From the IMG/VR virus record IMGVR_UViG_3300023174_000749, positions 1-20,602 of that record: 20,602 nt of DNA, one strand, 5' to 3'. Shown here one piece after another: positions 1 through 7,917 of this stretch (positions are counted from its first letter, which is position 1; every line of letters starts with the position of its first letter). This DNA comes from a virus. A program made the position numbers and the translations under genes. A model generated the notes under the pieces. That model was not told the origin of the DNA and made no database searches. It saw only the letters and a list, made by a program, of their open reading frames with translations.

Positions 1-9
1 CTTTGTCGT

Positions 10-393
10 TCATAGGTTCTGGAATACACGCCAACTCTGCCCTGTCGATGGGCAAAGCTTGGTTGTAACCGACCTGCACTTGGCTATGGGCAACAGCCAG
101 AACAAGTCATCATTCATTCCCCAGCAGACAACGTAATCCACGCCACTAATCGCACGCTTGGGGACATTCAACCCATTACCAGAGCTGGTAGTAAAACGAT
201 ATTTAGTGCGTCCAGGTTCTACTGTTTGCGCGGTCTTAACCTGGATGCGGTGGAACTTGTTTCCCCTCTCGGCCACCACATCATATCCAGCGAAATCCTC
301 GTAGGGCAACAGCACCGAATACCCACACCGCAGTAACGCGCCAGTCACACGCGCTACCCCTACCGCACCTATTTGGCGTGAAGTTAATTTCAT
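10..393 (-). CDS. PD-(D/E)XK-like nuclease
   Basis: The 127-residue product looks like a small PD-(D/E)XK-fold endonuclease of the kind found in group I intron nucleases and resolvases. The core reads as a helix (about residues 7-24), a strand (GYSVLLPY), then the metal-binding pattern GYDVVAE (D38) followed by RIQVKTA (Q51, K53). This D...Q-x-K spacing is typical of the fold. The glutamate that many relatives carry in the first helix is not visible, so activity is uncertain. The ATG start is supported by AGGAG ten bases upstream. It is the last gene seen on the minus strand and is transcribed away from the plus-strand gene beginning at 430. It could be a free-standing homing-type nuclease or a DNA-processing enzyme of the phage; I infer the fold, not the substrate. 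Confidence 0.6.
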   Translation of the reverse strand: MKLTSRQIGAVGVARVTGALLRCGYSVLLPYEDFAGYDVVAERGNKFHRIQVKTAQTVEPGRTKYRFTTSSGNGLNVPKRAISGVDYVVCWGMNDDLFWLLPIAKCRSVTTKLCPSTGQSWRVFQNL

Positions 394-395
394 TG

Positions 396-423
396 TTGAC
401 GTACTCCTAATTTAGCAGATACT
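396..423 (+). promoter_or_regulatory. possible promoter of the plus-strand gene
   Basis: TTGACG (396-401) and GATACT (418-423) are 16 bases apart, matching a sigma70-type promoter at 5 of 6 and 4 of 6 positions. Transcription would begin at or next to the ATG at 430, so the mRNA would be almost leaderless, which fits the lack of a clear ribosome binding site. Short matches like this arise by chance, so this is a weak call. Confidence 0.25.
404..408 (-). promoter_or_regulatory. Shine-Dalgarno site of the nuclease gene
   Basis: AGGAG lies ten bases before the ATG at 393 and supports that start. Confidence 0.6.
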
Positions 424-429
424 AGAAAA

Positions 430-819
430 ATGAAAACAACAAACACACTTATCGCGCTTGCCATCTCTACTGCGTTTACATGTCTCGCGGATGACCGCTT
501 GAACCAAGAAATTGTGGCTGCTGTCTATCGAGGATGCAGCACGCATGTGCTTGCTGGGAATTCCGCTGTGGGTGCTGGTGGCGCGCTTGTTAAGGCAGGA
601 GACACACTTCTTACCCCTGAAGGTGCTTACGTTCGAGCTGGTGACAGCTTCCTCAAGCCTGGTGGCGGAGCGGTTGTTAAGGCTGGCAATAGCTACGTTG
701 GAACGGACAGCGCGCTTGTTAACGTTGGTAGCGGACTGAATCTTATTCTTATTGGCTCGGATGGTGCGAGCATTGGGGCTGGGAACACTATCCTGCGCCC
801 CCTTCTTCTTCCGCACTAG
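430..819 (+). CDS. secreted glycine-rich repeat protein, plus strand
   Basis: This is the only plus-strand gene I support. The 129-residue product begins with a likely Sec signal peptide: MKTT, then a hydrophobic stretch (LIALAISTAFTCLA) and a polar DDR. The rest is built from imperfect repeats of about 15 residues with the pattern GA-x-V-x-AG-(D/N)-(S/T), for example GALVKAGDTLL, GAYVRAGDSFL and GAVVKAGNSYV, which suggests stacked beta turns. There is no clear Shine-Dalgarno site, only an A-rich leader. It runs opposite to the structural genes, is divergent from the nuclease gene, and its stop codon overlaps that of the muramidase gene. This placement resembles a moron, an accessory gene expressed independently of the late operon. 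Function is unknown; a periplasmic or surface role is inferred from the signal peptide. The antisense frame is also open but has no protein-like features. Confidence 0.6.
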   Translation: MKTTNTLIALAISTAFTCLADDRLNQEIVAAVYRGCSTHVLAGNSAVGAGGALVKAGDTLLTPEGAYVRAGDSFLKPGGGAVVKAGNSYVGTDSALVNVGSGLNLILIGSDGASIGAGNTILRPLLLPH

Positions 820-1379
820 CCAATCCCCCACATTGCTTGCCGATTCCTTATCCTGTTCTCAAGACCAGCAATAAACTTCTTTCGGCTTGAATCGTTGTAG
901 GCCAATTCGTATTCGTAATCCAATTGCGCCTGACTCATGGCCTGCATTAACGCGCGAGGATGAACTTTGTTGATTGCTTCCAAGGTTTTCGGACCAATCT
1001 TGCCGTCCACATCCACCTTAACCTTGAGAGCGTTTAGCCCTTTCTGGATAAACCTTGTTGCACCGCCCATCCCTCTATTGAACGCGAGATCTTGTGTGAA
1101 TGCTTGCATGGCTTCAGGCAATTTGGATACGAGTGGGCTGGTGTATTCTTTGATATATCGCGCTGCCTCTTTCGCCCTTTCTTCCGCTGGCAACTCTGAG
1201 AGCTTTTTGAATTCTTCTGGATGGTATTTGTCATTGATTCCAGCTATCTCATAGCTTCCACCACCATCTCCGTCAGGTAACTTATAGATCGCCAAATTGC
1301 CGTTGTGATCGAACCTGCCCTCAAGCTTGACTGTCTCAATTGCAGCCAATAGGAGCGGATCTGCTTCTGTTCCGCTCAT
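816..1379 (-). CDS. GH108-type muramidase with peptidoglycan-binding domain
   Basis: The 187-residue product resembles phage N-acetylmuramidases of the GH108 family, which cut the glycan strands of peptidoglycan. The N-terminal part has a likely catalytic E20 in VKLEGRFDHNG, followed by the glycine-rich DGDGGGSYEIAGIND region. The second half matches the PG_binding_3 type: LAFNRGMGGATRFIQKGLN and DGKIGPKTLEAIN (about residues 98-137). Length fits the family. The family's usual EGG is EGR here. There is no signal peptide or membrane segment, so it would need a holin, or it may travel in the virion. Its position directly after the ejection proteins, eight bases from the 710-residue gene, fits a virion lysozyme that opens the wall during DNA entry. 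The leader AGGGTG before the ATG is a fair ribosome binding site. Confidence 0.75.
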   Translation of the reverse strand: MSGTEADPLLLAAIETVKLEGRFDHNGNLAIYKLPDGDGGGSYEIAGINDKYHPEEFKKLSELPAEERAKEAARYIKEYTSPLVSKLPEAMQAFTQDLAFNRGMGGATRFIQKGLNALKVKVDVDGKIGPKTLEAINKVHPRALMQAMSQAQLDYEYELAYNDSSRKKFIAGLENRIRNRQAMWGIG

Positions 1380-1387
1380 AGCACACC

Positions 1388-3520
1388 CTATTTCTTATTG
1401 ATTTCTTGCTCAACCGCTTGATTGCGGAGGGCATCGTAAATTTCCTTGATGTCTGGATCTTGGTTGGCTTCGTAAATCTTGTTTAGGGTGGCGATGGCTG
1501 CGGATGTGTTGGAGACAGGCTTGACAGAGTTTGTGGCAAGCCAGTTCACAAACTCTGGATTGGTAAATAGTCGAGCAGCCTGGTTGGCTCCGAACATCGT
1601 TCCAAGCACGCCCTGGGCAAAACCAAATTTTCCAGATGCCAGAGAGCCAGTTACGCTCGCCATCGTGGCGGGACCAACTACTGCTCCTGCCGTACCTGAT
1701 GGATTGGCTAGGATGCTTGCACTTTCCCTGATCTTATTGGAAACCTGTGCAATTGTATCTATGTCCTTTTTGAATTGACTCCCAAATCTTCCAAACAAAA
1801 TGTCTTTTGACGCATTATCAAGTTTCGCATAGTTCTGTAGGAATTTTGAAGTACTGAAGACATCGCCTGTCTCGTCTTGTAGGCCAGCAACAGCCTTACC
1901 CATCCTTGAGATGTACGCAGCCGAGACTGCTTTTTGAGCGTCCTTGGGGATAGCGTTAAATACTTCGCGGAGCTTGGTTGGTCCATTGCGCGCACCACTG
2001 ATCACGGCCTGATATGCATCTTCTGGATTTTTATCCAAAATCACGGATTGTATTGAATCCATCGTTTCATGAAATTTTTTTGTATATGTGTTTGCTTTTT
2101 TAAATGCAGCTTGAGTTGCTGGCCCCTCATCCAATACTGCGTTTTCAAGATCTTTTGATATAGCCCCATAAAGAGCCTTCCATTGCGCCTTGGGTACATC
2201 TGGAGCAAGATCAACTGTGGCTATCTTCTCTCCAACCCAAGAACGCAAATCACGCAAAACATTGAATGGAATTTGCCCTTCTGAATCTAATCTTTTAGTC
2301 TCTTCTAAACCACCAAGAATTTTTGTTAATTGAGTATTTGAAATTGATTGTTGTAATTCTGGTGAAGCATTTGAAAGCCTATTTGAAAACTCATATAACT
2401 TCTCAATTGTTTGGTCTGAATTAATGTAAGTATTTTCAGGCATGTATTTATAAAACCTGTCGTAAAGAGCTTTTTGGGTTTGCCTCGCCCTGGGTACAAA
2501 CACTTCAGAGAATCCCTTCTGGATTGCCTTACCTGCCTCTACTGGTTCCGTGATTGGCGATAGTTGAGTTCTTAGTTCTTCAACCCTTTTTCCAACATCT
2601 GCCTGCTGTGCAATACCCTTCTCGCGCATTGCTTCCATTCCGCTTGGAAATCTTCCAACGCTAGTTTCAAGAGCCTGAATCGTTGGCTTCTCGACGGCTT
2701 GGCCAAGTGTAGGAGTCGTTCCAGCCATTTCGTACAACCCAACATTTTTGGCTATCTGTTCCTGCGTCTTTCCTCCGCGCAGAAAACGAAGTATCAAATT
2801 CTTGGATGTTTCTGTCGCGCCAGCCGTTCCAGCAATTGCTGCTGGTACTGTGGATACTCCAAGCTTCTTGGCAGTAGATGCCACTTGGGCCATTCTCGAA
2901 ATTGGCGAAGGAGCTATTGACCCAGCCAACCCAACAAGACCCTGCTCAAGCGGACTTGCGCCTGCTTCTCCAGCAGCAGCAGCAGCTCCAGATCCAAGTG
3001 CAGCACCAGCAACCTGCGTCTTTGGCGAAGCACCAAGTATCTCGCCTATTTTCTTGATTGCCTTTGGCGCGCCCTTTAGACCAGCCAATGCTTGTCCGCC
3101 CATTACCATAGGAACCATTTCAGCGACTCCTCCAACAACCCTAGACTCAATGCGCTCAAGCGGAGTCTTTGGTTTTGGCAGGCCGATCTGATCCTTGATT
3201 TCATCCAGAACCGCGCTGAGTTCTGGCACTTTTCTCTTCTCGTCACCTTGCGCTACAAGTGAATTGTAAATTTTTGCTCCAATATCAGCTAGGAATGCTC
3301 CTGAAGCACCAGCGCGAGCAGCAGGTGCAGCAGCCTCAAATGGTGCGCCTGCTATTGCTCCACCCACCAATCCAACAGTGCCAGGAGTAATTGCTTCTCT
3401 AGCAATTAGGCCAGCCTGTCTGCCTACAATTTCTGGAATGCTTCTATCCTGAACACCCTGAGTTGCTGGAGCCTCAACCGCAATCTCCTCACCCTTACTA
3501 TTTACTGGTATGAGTGCCAT
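1388..3520 (-). CDS. large putative DNA-ejection (internal virion) protein
   Basis: The 710-residue product is rich in alanine and glycine. Residues about 40-205 hold several amphipathic or weakly hydrophobic Gly/Ala stretches (for example GTVGLVGGAIAGAPFEAAAP and AGAALGSGAAAAAGEAGASP). The middle (about 210-600) is helical and charged. A second Gly-rich hydrophobic stretch lies at 606-652 (NPSGTAGAVVGPATMASVTG onward), followed by a helical tail. No enzyme motif is visible. By position it corresponds to the last ejection protein of T7-like phages (gp16 slot), proteins that leave the capsid and form a channel across the cell envelope. Unlike T7 gp16 it has no obvious lysozyme domain; the muramidase is the next, separate gene. 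The role is inferred from gene order and composition. Confidence 0.55.
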   Translation of the reverse strand: MALIPVNSKGEEIAVEAPATQGVQDRSIPEIVGRQAGLIAREAITPGTVGLVGGAIAGAPFEAAAPAARAGASGAFLADIGAKIYNSLVAQGDEKRKVPELSAVLDEIKDQIGLPKPKTPLERIESRVVGGVAEMVPMVMGGQALAGLKGAPKAIKKIGEILGASPKTQVAGAALGSGAAAAAGEAGASPLEQGLVGLAGSIAPSPISRMAQVASTAKKLGVSTVPAAIAGTAGATETSKNLILRFLRGGKTQEQIAKNVGLYEMAGTTPTLGQAVEKPTIQALETSVGRFPSGMEAMREKGIAQQADVGKRVEELRTQLSPITEPVEAGKAIQKGFSEVFVPRARQTQKALYDRFYKYMPENTYINSDQTIEKLYEFSNRLSNASPELQQSISNTQLTKILGGLEETKRLDSEGQIPFNVLRDLRSWVGEKIATVDLAPDVPKAQWKALYGAISKDLENAVLDEGPATQAAFKKANTYTKKFHETMDSIQSVILDKNPEDAYQAVISGARNGPTKLREVFNAIPKDAQKAVSAAYISRMGKAVAGLQDETGDVFSTSKFLQNYAKLDNASKDILFGRFGSQFKKDIDTIAQVSNKIRESASILANPSGTAGAVVGPATMASVTGSLASGKFGFAQGVLGTMFGANQAARLFTNPEFVNWLATNSVKPVSNTSAAIATLNKIYEANQDPDIKEIYDALRNQAVEQEINKK

Positions 3521-3527
3521 TGTTTTA

Positions 3528-4883
3528 TTATGGGGCTAGTCTGAATTGCTGACCATTTATATTTACAACATCTCCATCACGCATCCCAGCAGCGCGAGCT
3601 TCGGCCTCGGTCTTAAATGTACTCTTTCTCTTCATTCCGAATGAATTTATATCCTCTGGATCTGCATTGGCATCAAGAACTGCTTGAACTGATTTAACTC
3701 CGAATCCATTGGCGCGAGCATCAGCAACAAATTTCCTGGCCAATACTTTCTTCAGCTCGCCGAGTCTGTCTGGCGCAGCAAAGTTAATCACAGCTGTAGG
3801 ATCGGCAATTGCGGTCATCAATACGTTCCTGTCTTCCTGCGTCATTGTGCCAGGACCGCCGATTGCAATACGCATTTGTCCAGCAAGAGCTGTCCTGATC
3901 GCGTCCGCGCGAGCCATGAGTCTTGGCCTAGCAAAATTATCGCTTGTCTGAACTTTGTTTCCAAGCTCAAGAAGTTCGTCAATTCCGCCAACAGAAGAGA
4001 CAAAGTTTGGTACAAGTCCTCGCACATCAGATGCAGCCTTTTCGCTGCTTGCCATTCCTTCAAGCCCAGGGATCTTGAGTGCGTTTTGCGCAATCTTCTT
4101 TGTCTGAGCATCCTCATATCCAGACATCTTTCCAATCGTCTGCTCTGCAGCCATGCGTTCTGGTGAACCTTCTGGAAATGAATTAATATAGGATATTGCC
4201 TTGGCTTTCATCGGAACCAGCTGTTCCAATCTTTGCTGGTATATTGATCCAATATTTGCCGTAGTTGGAACTGTTCCGCCACCAAGACCCTCTGGCACTG
4301 GAAGCGTTCCAACAAGCTCGCCCAGCTGCCTGCTAGTCGCAGCCTGCGCAGCTTCTGTTCCAATCATCCTCTTGCGCATGTCGGCCTCAAGCTCTAGCGC
4401 AGGGCGCATCATTTGAGTTGCCATATCCTTTTGCATGACAGGACCAGCAGTCCCCTCTGGAAGCGTAGCTGATGCGGATTGTAAATTCTTAACTCGCTCG
4501 CCAGCAGATGAAGCAATCTCGCCCTGCGTTGCCAAATCCTGCTCTAGCGAACTCCTTAGTCCGCTAAGACGAGCAGCCTCGATTGGCGCGTACTCAGGAG
4601 ATGCTTTTCTGCGCTTCTCTTCTTCAGAAGCAATTTCGCCCTTTAGCTTCTCTATCCCAAGCATCCCCTTCTCTCTCTCAGCTTGGAGCGCAGCTTGTCC
4701 TTCTGGACTCTTTAGATACTCCTGCTCTGCATTAAACTTCTCAATTTGAGCGCGCAGGTAGTCCTGCTGCATCTTCTTTGTCTCTCGCTCAGTTGCTGCA
4801 TCGACCTGCTTCTGCCTGACAGCCTCTTCGTAGGCTGGGCTTTTATAAACAGTAAATGGTCCGAACTGTACCAGATCGGCCAT
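3528..4883 (-). CDS. coiled-coil putative internal virion protein
   Basis: The 451-residue product starts at an ATG (MADLVQFGPFTVYK) one base after the stop of the preceding gene. AGGTGGAG lies nine bases upstream, so I prefer this start to an in-frame GTG fifteen bases earlier that overlaps the upstream gene. Residues about 16-150 are highly charged and Glu/Lys/Gln-rich, predicted coiled coil. The middle is alanine-rich and helical. The last 30 residues (TEAEARAAGMRDGDVVNING) form a short domain resembling a C-terminal module that I associate with phage structural proteins. There is no membrane segment or enzyme motif. It sits between two larger putative ejection proteins, so I infer a virion-internal or tail-associated part, but no exact family is recognised. 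Confidence 0.5.
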   Translation of the reverse strand: MADLVQFGPFTVYKSPAYEEAVRQKQVDAATERETKKMQQDYLRAQIEKFNAEQEYLKSPEGQAALQAEREKGMLGIEKLKGEIASEEEKRRKASPEYAPIEAARLSGLRSSLEQDLATQGEIASSAGERVKNLQSASATLPEGTAGPVMQKDMATQMMRPALELEADMRKRMIGTEAAQAATSRQLGELVGTLPVPEGLGGGTVPTTANIGSIYQQRLEQLVPMKAKAISYINSFPEGSPERMAAEQTIGKMSGYEDAQTKKIAQNALKIPGLEGMASSEKAASDVRGLVPNFVSSVGGIDELLELGNKVQTSDNFARPRLMARADAIRTALAGQMRIAIGGPGTMTQEDRNVLMTAIADPTAVINFAAPDRLGELKKVLARKFVADARANGFGVKSVQAVLDANADPEDINSFGMKRKSTFKTEAEARAAGMRDGDVVNINGQQFRLAP

Positions 4884-4884
4884 A

Positions 4885-7077
4885 TTATACAGCTCCACCT
4901 AGCGAGTAGGATTTAAATGCGCTCATAAATGGAGATAGAATATTTCCAGCACCACCAGCGATCTGGGCGAATGTAGATGCACCAGATTGCCCTTGCGATC
5001 CAAGCGCATATTGAGTGCCTGTCTTGTAAATATCACCCATTGTTCCATATATATTGGAAGCATTCTGTGCCCCCTGAAAGCCTGCGTTTGGATTTACATA
5101 TTGATATCCAGAAGTTGCAGTTGGAGTCGATGTGAATCCAGCACTACCCTGAGGGGCTGATGCTGCGAGATAATTGTTCAATAGACCCTGTTGCTGTCCT
5201 AGCCTTTGCGAGGAAAGATTGTATACGTTTGGGCCAGACGCTGCGAACTGCTGTGCAGCTCCAAGCCTGCTCTGATCAAGTGCATTGCGAAGACTTACGT
5301 CTCTAGCCAATGCTGCACTCATTGTTTCTCCAGATCCAAGGAATCCAGTAACAGCCCCAAGCCTGTTCTGCTCAAGCTGCCTTCTTAACGCAACATCCCT
5401 TGCCATTGCATCGGTAGTTGTTTGCCCAGATGACATGAATCCAGTTACTGCTCCAAGTCTATTTGACTCAAGCTGCGCCCTTAGCGCAACATCCCTGGAT
5501 AAAGCGTCACCAGTTGTCTGTCCAGACCCCAAGAATTGAGATGCAGCTCCATAACGAGCAAGCTTCCTAGCTTCGCCAGCAGCACCAGTTTCAACTGCTT
5601 CCTGAACTGCAGGAGCAACGCCAAATATGTTACCGCGAGCAGTCTGAGCAGCGCGAGCTGCCTGTTGGTATTGGCGTAGTTCATCAGCACCCAGCGTAGA
5701 TCCAAGCTTTAATTGGTTCGCTGCTTCCTGCTCAAGACTGCTCCTTAATGCCTCCGTTTGTGCTGTTGTTGTTGCACCAAGCTTTGCGTTAGCGAGAGCA
5801 TTATATTGAGAAGTTAATGTCTTTCTCAATTGCTCAGTAGCCAAATCTGTAGTAGGACCAAGCGTTGAATTGGCGAGAGTATTATATTGAGATGTTAATG
5901 TTTTCCTTAGCTGCTCTGTGGCTCGATCTGTAGTGGCCCCAACCTTCGTTTCAGCCATTGTCTTGTACTTATCGGAAAGAGTTCTTACAATTGATCCAAT
6001 TTTAGGATCAATTGCATTAATTTGCTTTATAGTCCTCTCTTCAGGGAGAACCAATGTCTTTTTAAGGTTTGCTATTGATTTTGAGGCTGCATCACCAGAA
6101 ATTGGTTTATAATTATCGTAAAGATCTTTAGCATCAAGCGCATCCTTCTTGGCTTGCGCCAATTGGGATGACAGGTTATCAGTAGTTTTCTGCGCATCAA
6201 TTTTTCGCCTGTCTCCAGCTGGTAATCCAGCTATGAATTGATTTGCTTGGGTGAGCTGGCTTTGTAGATCGGTTGCAGCTGAAGTTGCGGTATCGTAAAA
6301 GCTTTTATACTGAGCCTTTGTGCCAGTATTTATATCGTCAAGAATTTGCTGATCTGTTACGTCTACATTCAACTCACCAGCAAGTCCGCCAGTTGGCACA
6401 ACTCCACCAGCTTTTAGCTTTGCAAGAGCAGCGTTAACATCTGTGGCAGCAGTTGATGCCTTACCTAAATTGGGAGTAATGTCGCTTAAATTGAACCTAG
6501 ACAAAGACTCTATGTAGGTTGGCGCGCGCTGATTGGCTTCTTGCGTTATTCTTAGAAGCTTTTCTTTTTCAGTATTTAGAACACCAATATCTGCTTTACC
6601 CTTGGCAGTCTTTGATTTTGTATCTATTAATTTTTTTTGATTTGATACTTTTAAAATTTCATCAATTGCAAGTTGAGAATTATCAATAATATCAAGAGCT
6701 GCTTTCCCCAAGTCCTTTGACTTGAAATCTCTTAGTTCTTTTGCCTTGGATTGCAGGTACTCAAGATCTGCTGCGCCAATATTCTGTGCGCCCAGTTTCT
6801 GTGCATTGGCTAATGCAGTAGAATAATTGTTTACAGCCTCAAAGAATGTTTCTGGAGCCTTTGTTGATTTCTCAATTTTAGGAAGGTCAAATTGATATTG
6901 GGCCTGTGCTGCTGCAACATCATAACCCTTTTTACCTGAATAATCAGATGGATTTAATTTATATACTTGCGTTATGAGTGCTTTGTCAAGATCAGCCTTA
7001 TTTTTATAGGTTGCAGCATCCTTAACTCCTGCTGCTGAATATTCATTCTGAAGTGCTAATAATTGTTTTGCGTTCAT
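4885..7077 (-). CDS. repeat-containing putative ejection protein (gp15-like position)
   Basis: The 730-residue product is mostly helical and rich in Ala, Gln, Leu and Lys. Its length is close to T7 gp15 (747 residues), and it holds the corresponding place after the gp13-like gene and a short protein. It contains two different tandem repeat arrays: three copies of a 27-residue unit at residues 367-447 (pattern LTSQYNxLANxxLGxTT) and three copies of a 32-residue unit at 515-610 (pattern GQTTxDAxxRDVALRxQLE followed by NRLGAVTGF). The N-terminal half is lysine-rich coiled coil. The C-terminus is Gly/Ser/Gln-rich and ends in a weakly hydrophobic stretch (FMSAFKSYSLGGAV). There is no clear ribosome binding site, only an A-rich leader. 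The ejection role is inferred from gene order, not from recognised motifs. Confidence 0.5.
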   Translation of the reverse strand: MNAKQLLALQNEYSAAGVKDAATYKNKADLDKALITQVYKLNPSDYSGKKGYDVAAAQAQYQFDLPKIEKSTKAPETFFEAVNNYSTALANAQKLGAQNIGAADLEYLQSKAKELRDFKSKDLGKAALDIIDNSQLAIDEILKVSNQKKLIDTKSKTAKGKADIGVLNTEKEKLLRITQEANQRAPTYIESLSRFNLSDITPNLGKASTAATDVNAALAKLKAGGVVPTGGLAGELNVDVTDQQILDDINTGTKAQYKSFYDTATSAATDLQSQLTQANQFIAGLPAGDRRKIDAQKTTDNLSSQLAQAKKDALDAKDLYDNYKPISGDAASKSIANLKKTLVLPEERTIKQINAIDPKIGSIVRTLSDKYKTMAETKVGATTDRATEQLRKTLTSQYNTLANSTLGPTTDLATEQLRKTLTSQYNALANAKLGATTTAQTEALRSSLEQEAANQLKLGSTLGADELRQYQQAARAAQTARGNIFGVAPAVQEAVETGAAGEARKLARYGAASQFLGSGQTTGDALSRDVALRAQLESNRLGAVTGFMSSGQTTTDAMARDVALRRQLEQNRLGAVTGFLGSGETMSAALARDVSLRNALDQSRLGAAQQFAASGPNVYNLSSQRLGQQQGLLNNYLAASAPQGSAGFTSTPTATSGYQYVNPNAGFQGAQNASNIYGTMGDIYKTGTQYALGSQGQSGASTFAQIAGGAGNILSPFMSAFKSYSLGGAV
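4893..4900 (-). promoter_or_regulatory. Shine-Dalgarno site deciding the start at 4883
   Basis: AGGTGGAG, with GGAG nine bases before the ATG at 4883, lies inside the last codons of the upstream gene and favours the ATG over the overlapping GTG. Confidence 0.55.
5248..5535 (-). repeat. 96-base tandem repeat, three copies, in coding frame
   Basis: Three consecutive 32-residue units (residues 515-610 of the 730-residue protein) begin FLGSGQTTGDAL, FMSSGQTTTDAM and FLGSGETMSAAL. Each has RDV-(A/S)-LR in the middle and RLGA near the end. Copies 1 and 2 are the most alike; copy 3 is more diverged. Confidence 0.8.
5737..5979 (-). repeat. 81-base tandem repeat, three copies, in coding frame
   Basis: Three 27-residue units (residues 367-447) begin LSDKYKTMAETKVG, LTSQYNTLANSTLG and LTSQYNALANAKLG. 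The first two continue with ATEQLRKT and the third with QTEALRSS. A worn fourth copy may follow at residues 448-469. Confidence 0.8.
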
Positions 7078-7091
7078 TTTATGATTTAAAA

Positions 7092-7529
7092 TTAAGAAAT
7101 ATAATCGATTGGAGGAACGCCAGCATTCTTCTGTACATTAAGTGGAACAGCTTCCATCGGAGAAGTGCCATATAATCTTTGAAATTGAAGCGCAGCTTGT
7201 TGGCCAAGGGCTTGTTGTGTTGCAAATGCATTTGGAGAAAGCTCAAATTGTCTCCTCATTTGCTCAAGCGATCTTTGCGGACCTTGTTCGCGCTCAACCT
7301 GGAGTTGGGCAAGTGCTGACTTCTGCAAGTCAAGAGCAGCCATTTCCCTGTCTAATGCGCGCTGGCGGGGGCCGTATTTTTCCCTGATCCGCTGTTCAAG
7401 ATCTGCAACTTCAGGTTGAGTCTGAAGATATGTTTCCAGAGATGACCTATAATAAAGATTATTAGCCTTTGCTGCATCCACTGGATTGGGAGCAGGAGGA
7501 GCAGATGGAGTTCCGCCACCACTTCCCAT
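7092..7529 (-). CDS. small putative internal virion protein (gp14-like position)
   Basis: The 145-residue product has a Gly/Pro/Ala-rich start (MGSGGGTPSAPPAPNPVD), a pattern common at the N-termini of phage ejection and tail proteins. A charged helical region follows (about 35-110, LEQRIREKYGPRQRALDREM), and then a Gln/Ala-rich part. It has no signal peptide or membrane segment. It starts one base after the stop of the gp13-like gene (TAATATG). By place between the gp13-like gene and the 730-residue protein it corresponds to T7 gp14 (196 residues), but the sequence itself does not prove that relation. Confidence 0.5.
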   Translation of the reverse strand: MGSGGGTPSAPPAPNPVDAAKANNLYYRSSLETYLQTQPEVADLEQRIREKYGPRQRALDREMAALDLQKSALAQLQVEREQGPQRSLEQMRRQFELSPNAFATQQALGQQAALQFQRLYGTSPMEAVPLNVQKNAGVPPIDYIS

Positions 7530-7530
7530 A

Positions 7531-7917
7531 TTAAGCCATCGCCTTTCTTACAAACTTCATATAATCATACTCCTTTGGTTTTCCGAGCCGTTTAAAAGTT
7601 ATTCGCTTGCGTGGTCCAAATCGATCAAAAAAGATCAATATCAAGCATTTGAGTGGATCAACCAACTCAGCATTTCTAATACCACTAGTAGCACACAAGT
7701 CAACAAATATGTCCTCTCCTAACTCATCGTGTACATAGTGATCTGGATTTGTTCCTTTTGGGATACACCTTGCCAACATTACTCCTTGAATATTTCCATC
7801 TTTTGATCTTGCAGTTGCCATAAGTCCTTTATTGTCAAACCAATGTATCCAATCCCTAAAGGTTGGCCACATTGTTTCAGAAAGCCCGCTTTGCTCAAGA
7901 AACTCTATTGGGGTCAT
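7531..7917 (-). CDS. gp13-like / GNAT-like small phage protein
   Basis: The 128-residue product lies directly after the tail nozzle gene, overlapping it by ATGA, which suggests translational coupling. The order nozzle, this protein, then long helical proteins matches T7 genes 12, 13 and 14-16. T7 gp13 (138 residues) belongs to a family with an acetyltransferase-like fold. Here the pattern of strands [20 protein letters not shown], then [11 protein letters not shown], a helix ([17 protein letters not shown]) and a final [18 protein letters not shown] is compatible with a reduced GNAT fold, but the usual acetyl-CoA loop (Q/RxxGxG/A) is not evident. It is probably structural or an assembly factor, not an active enzyme. 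Confidence 0.5.
   Translation of the reverse strand: MTPIEFLEQSGLSETMWPTFRDWIHWFDNKGLMATARSKDGNIQGVMLARCIPKGTNPDHYVHDELGEDIFVDLCATSGIRNAELVDPLKCLILIFFDRFGPRKRITFKRLGKPKEYDYMKFVRKAMA

Noticed and set aside
412-831. Minus-strand open frame of 139 codons opposite the secreted repeat gene
   Set aside because: Its product has no signal, fold or family features, and its frame overlaps the end of the muramidase gene. The plus-strand product has a clear signal peptide and repeats.
4884-4898. GTG start at 4898 for the 451-residue protein
   Set aside because: It overlaps the upstream gene and would lie within the Shine-Dalgarno site that serves the ATG at 4883.
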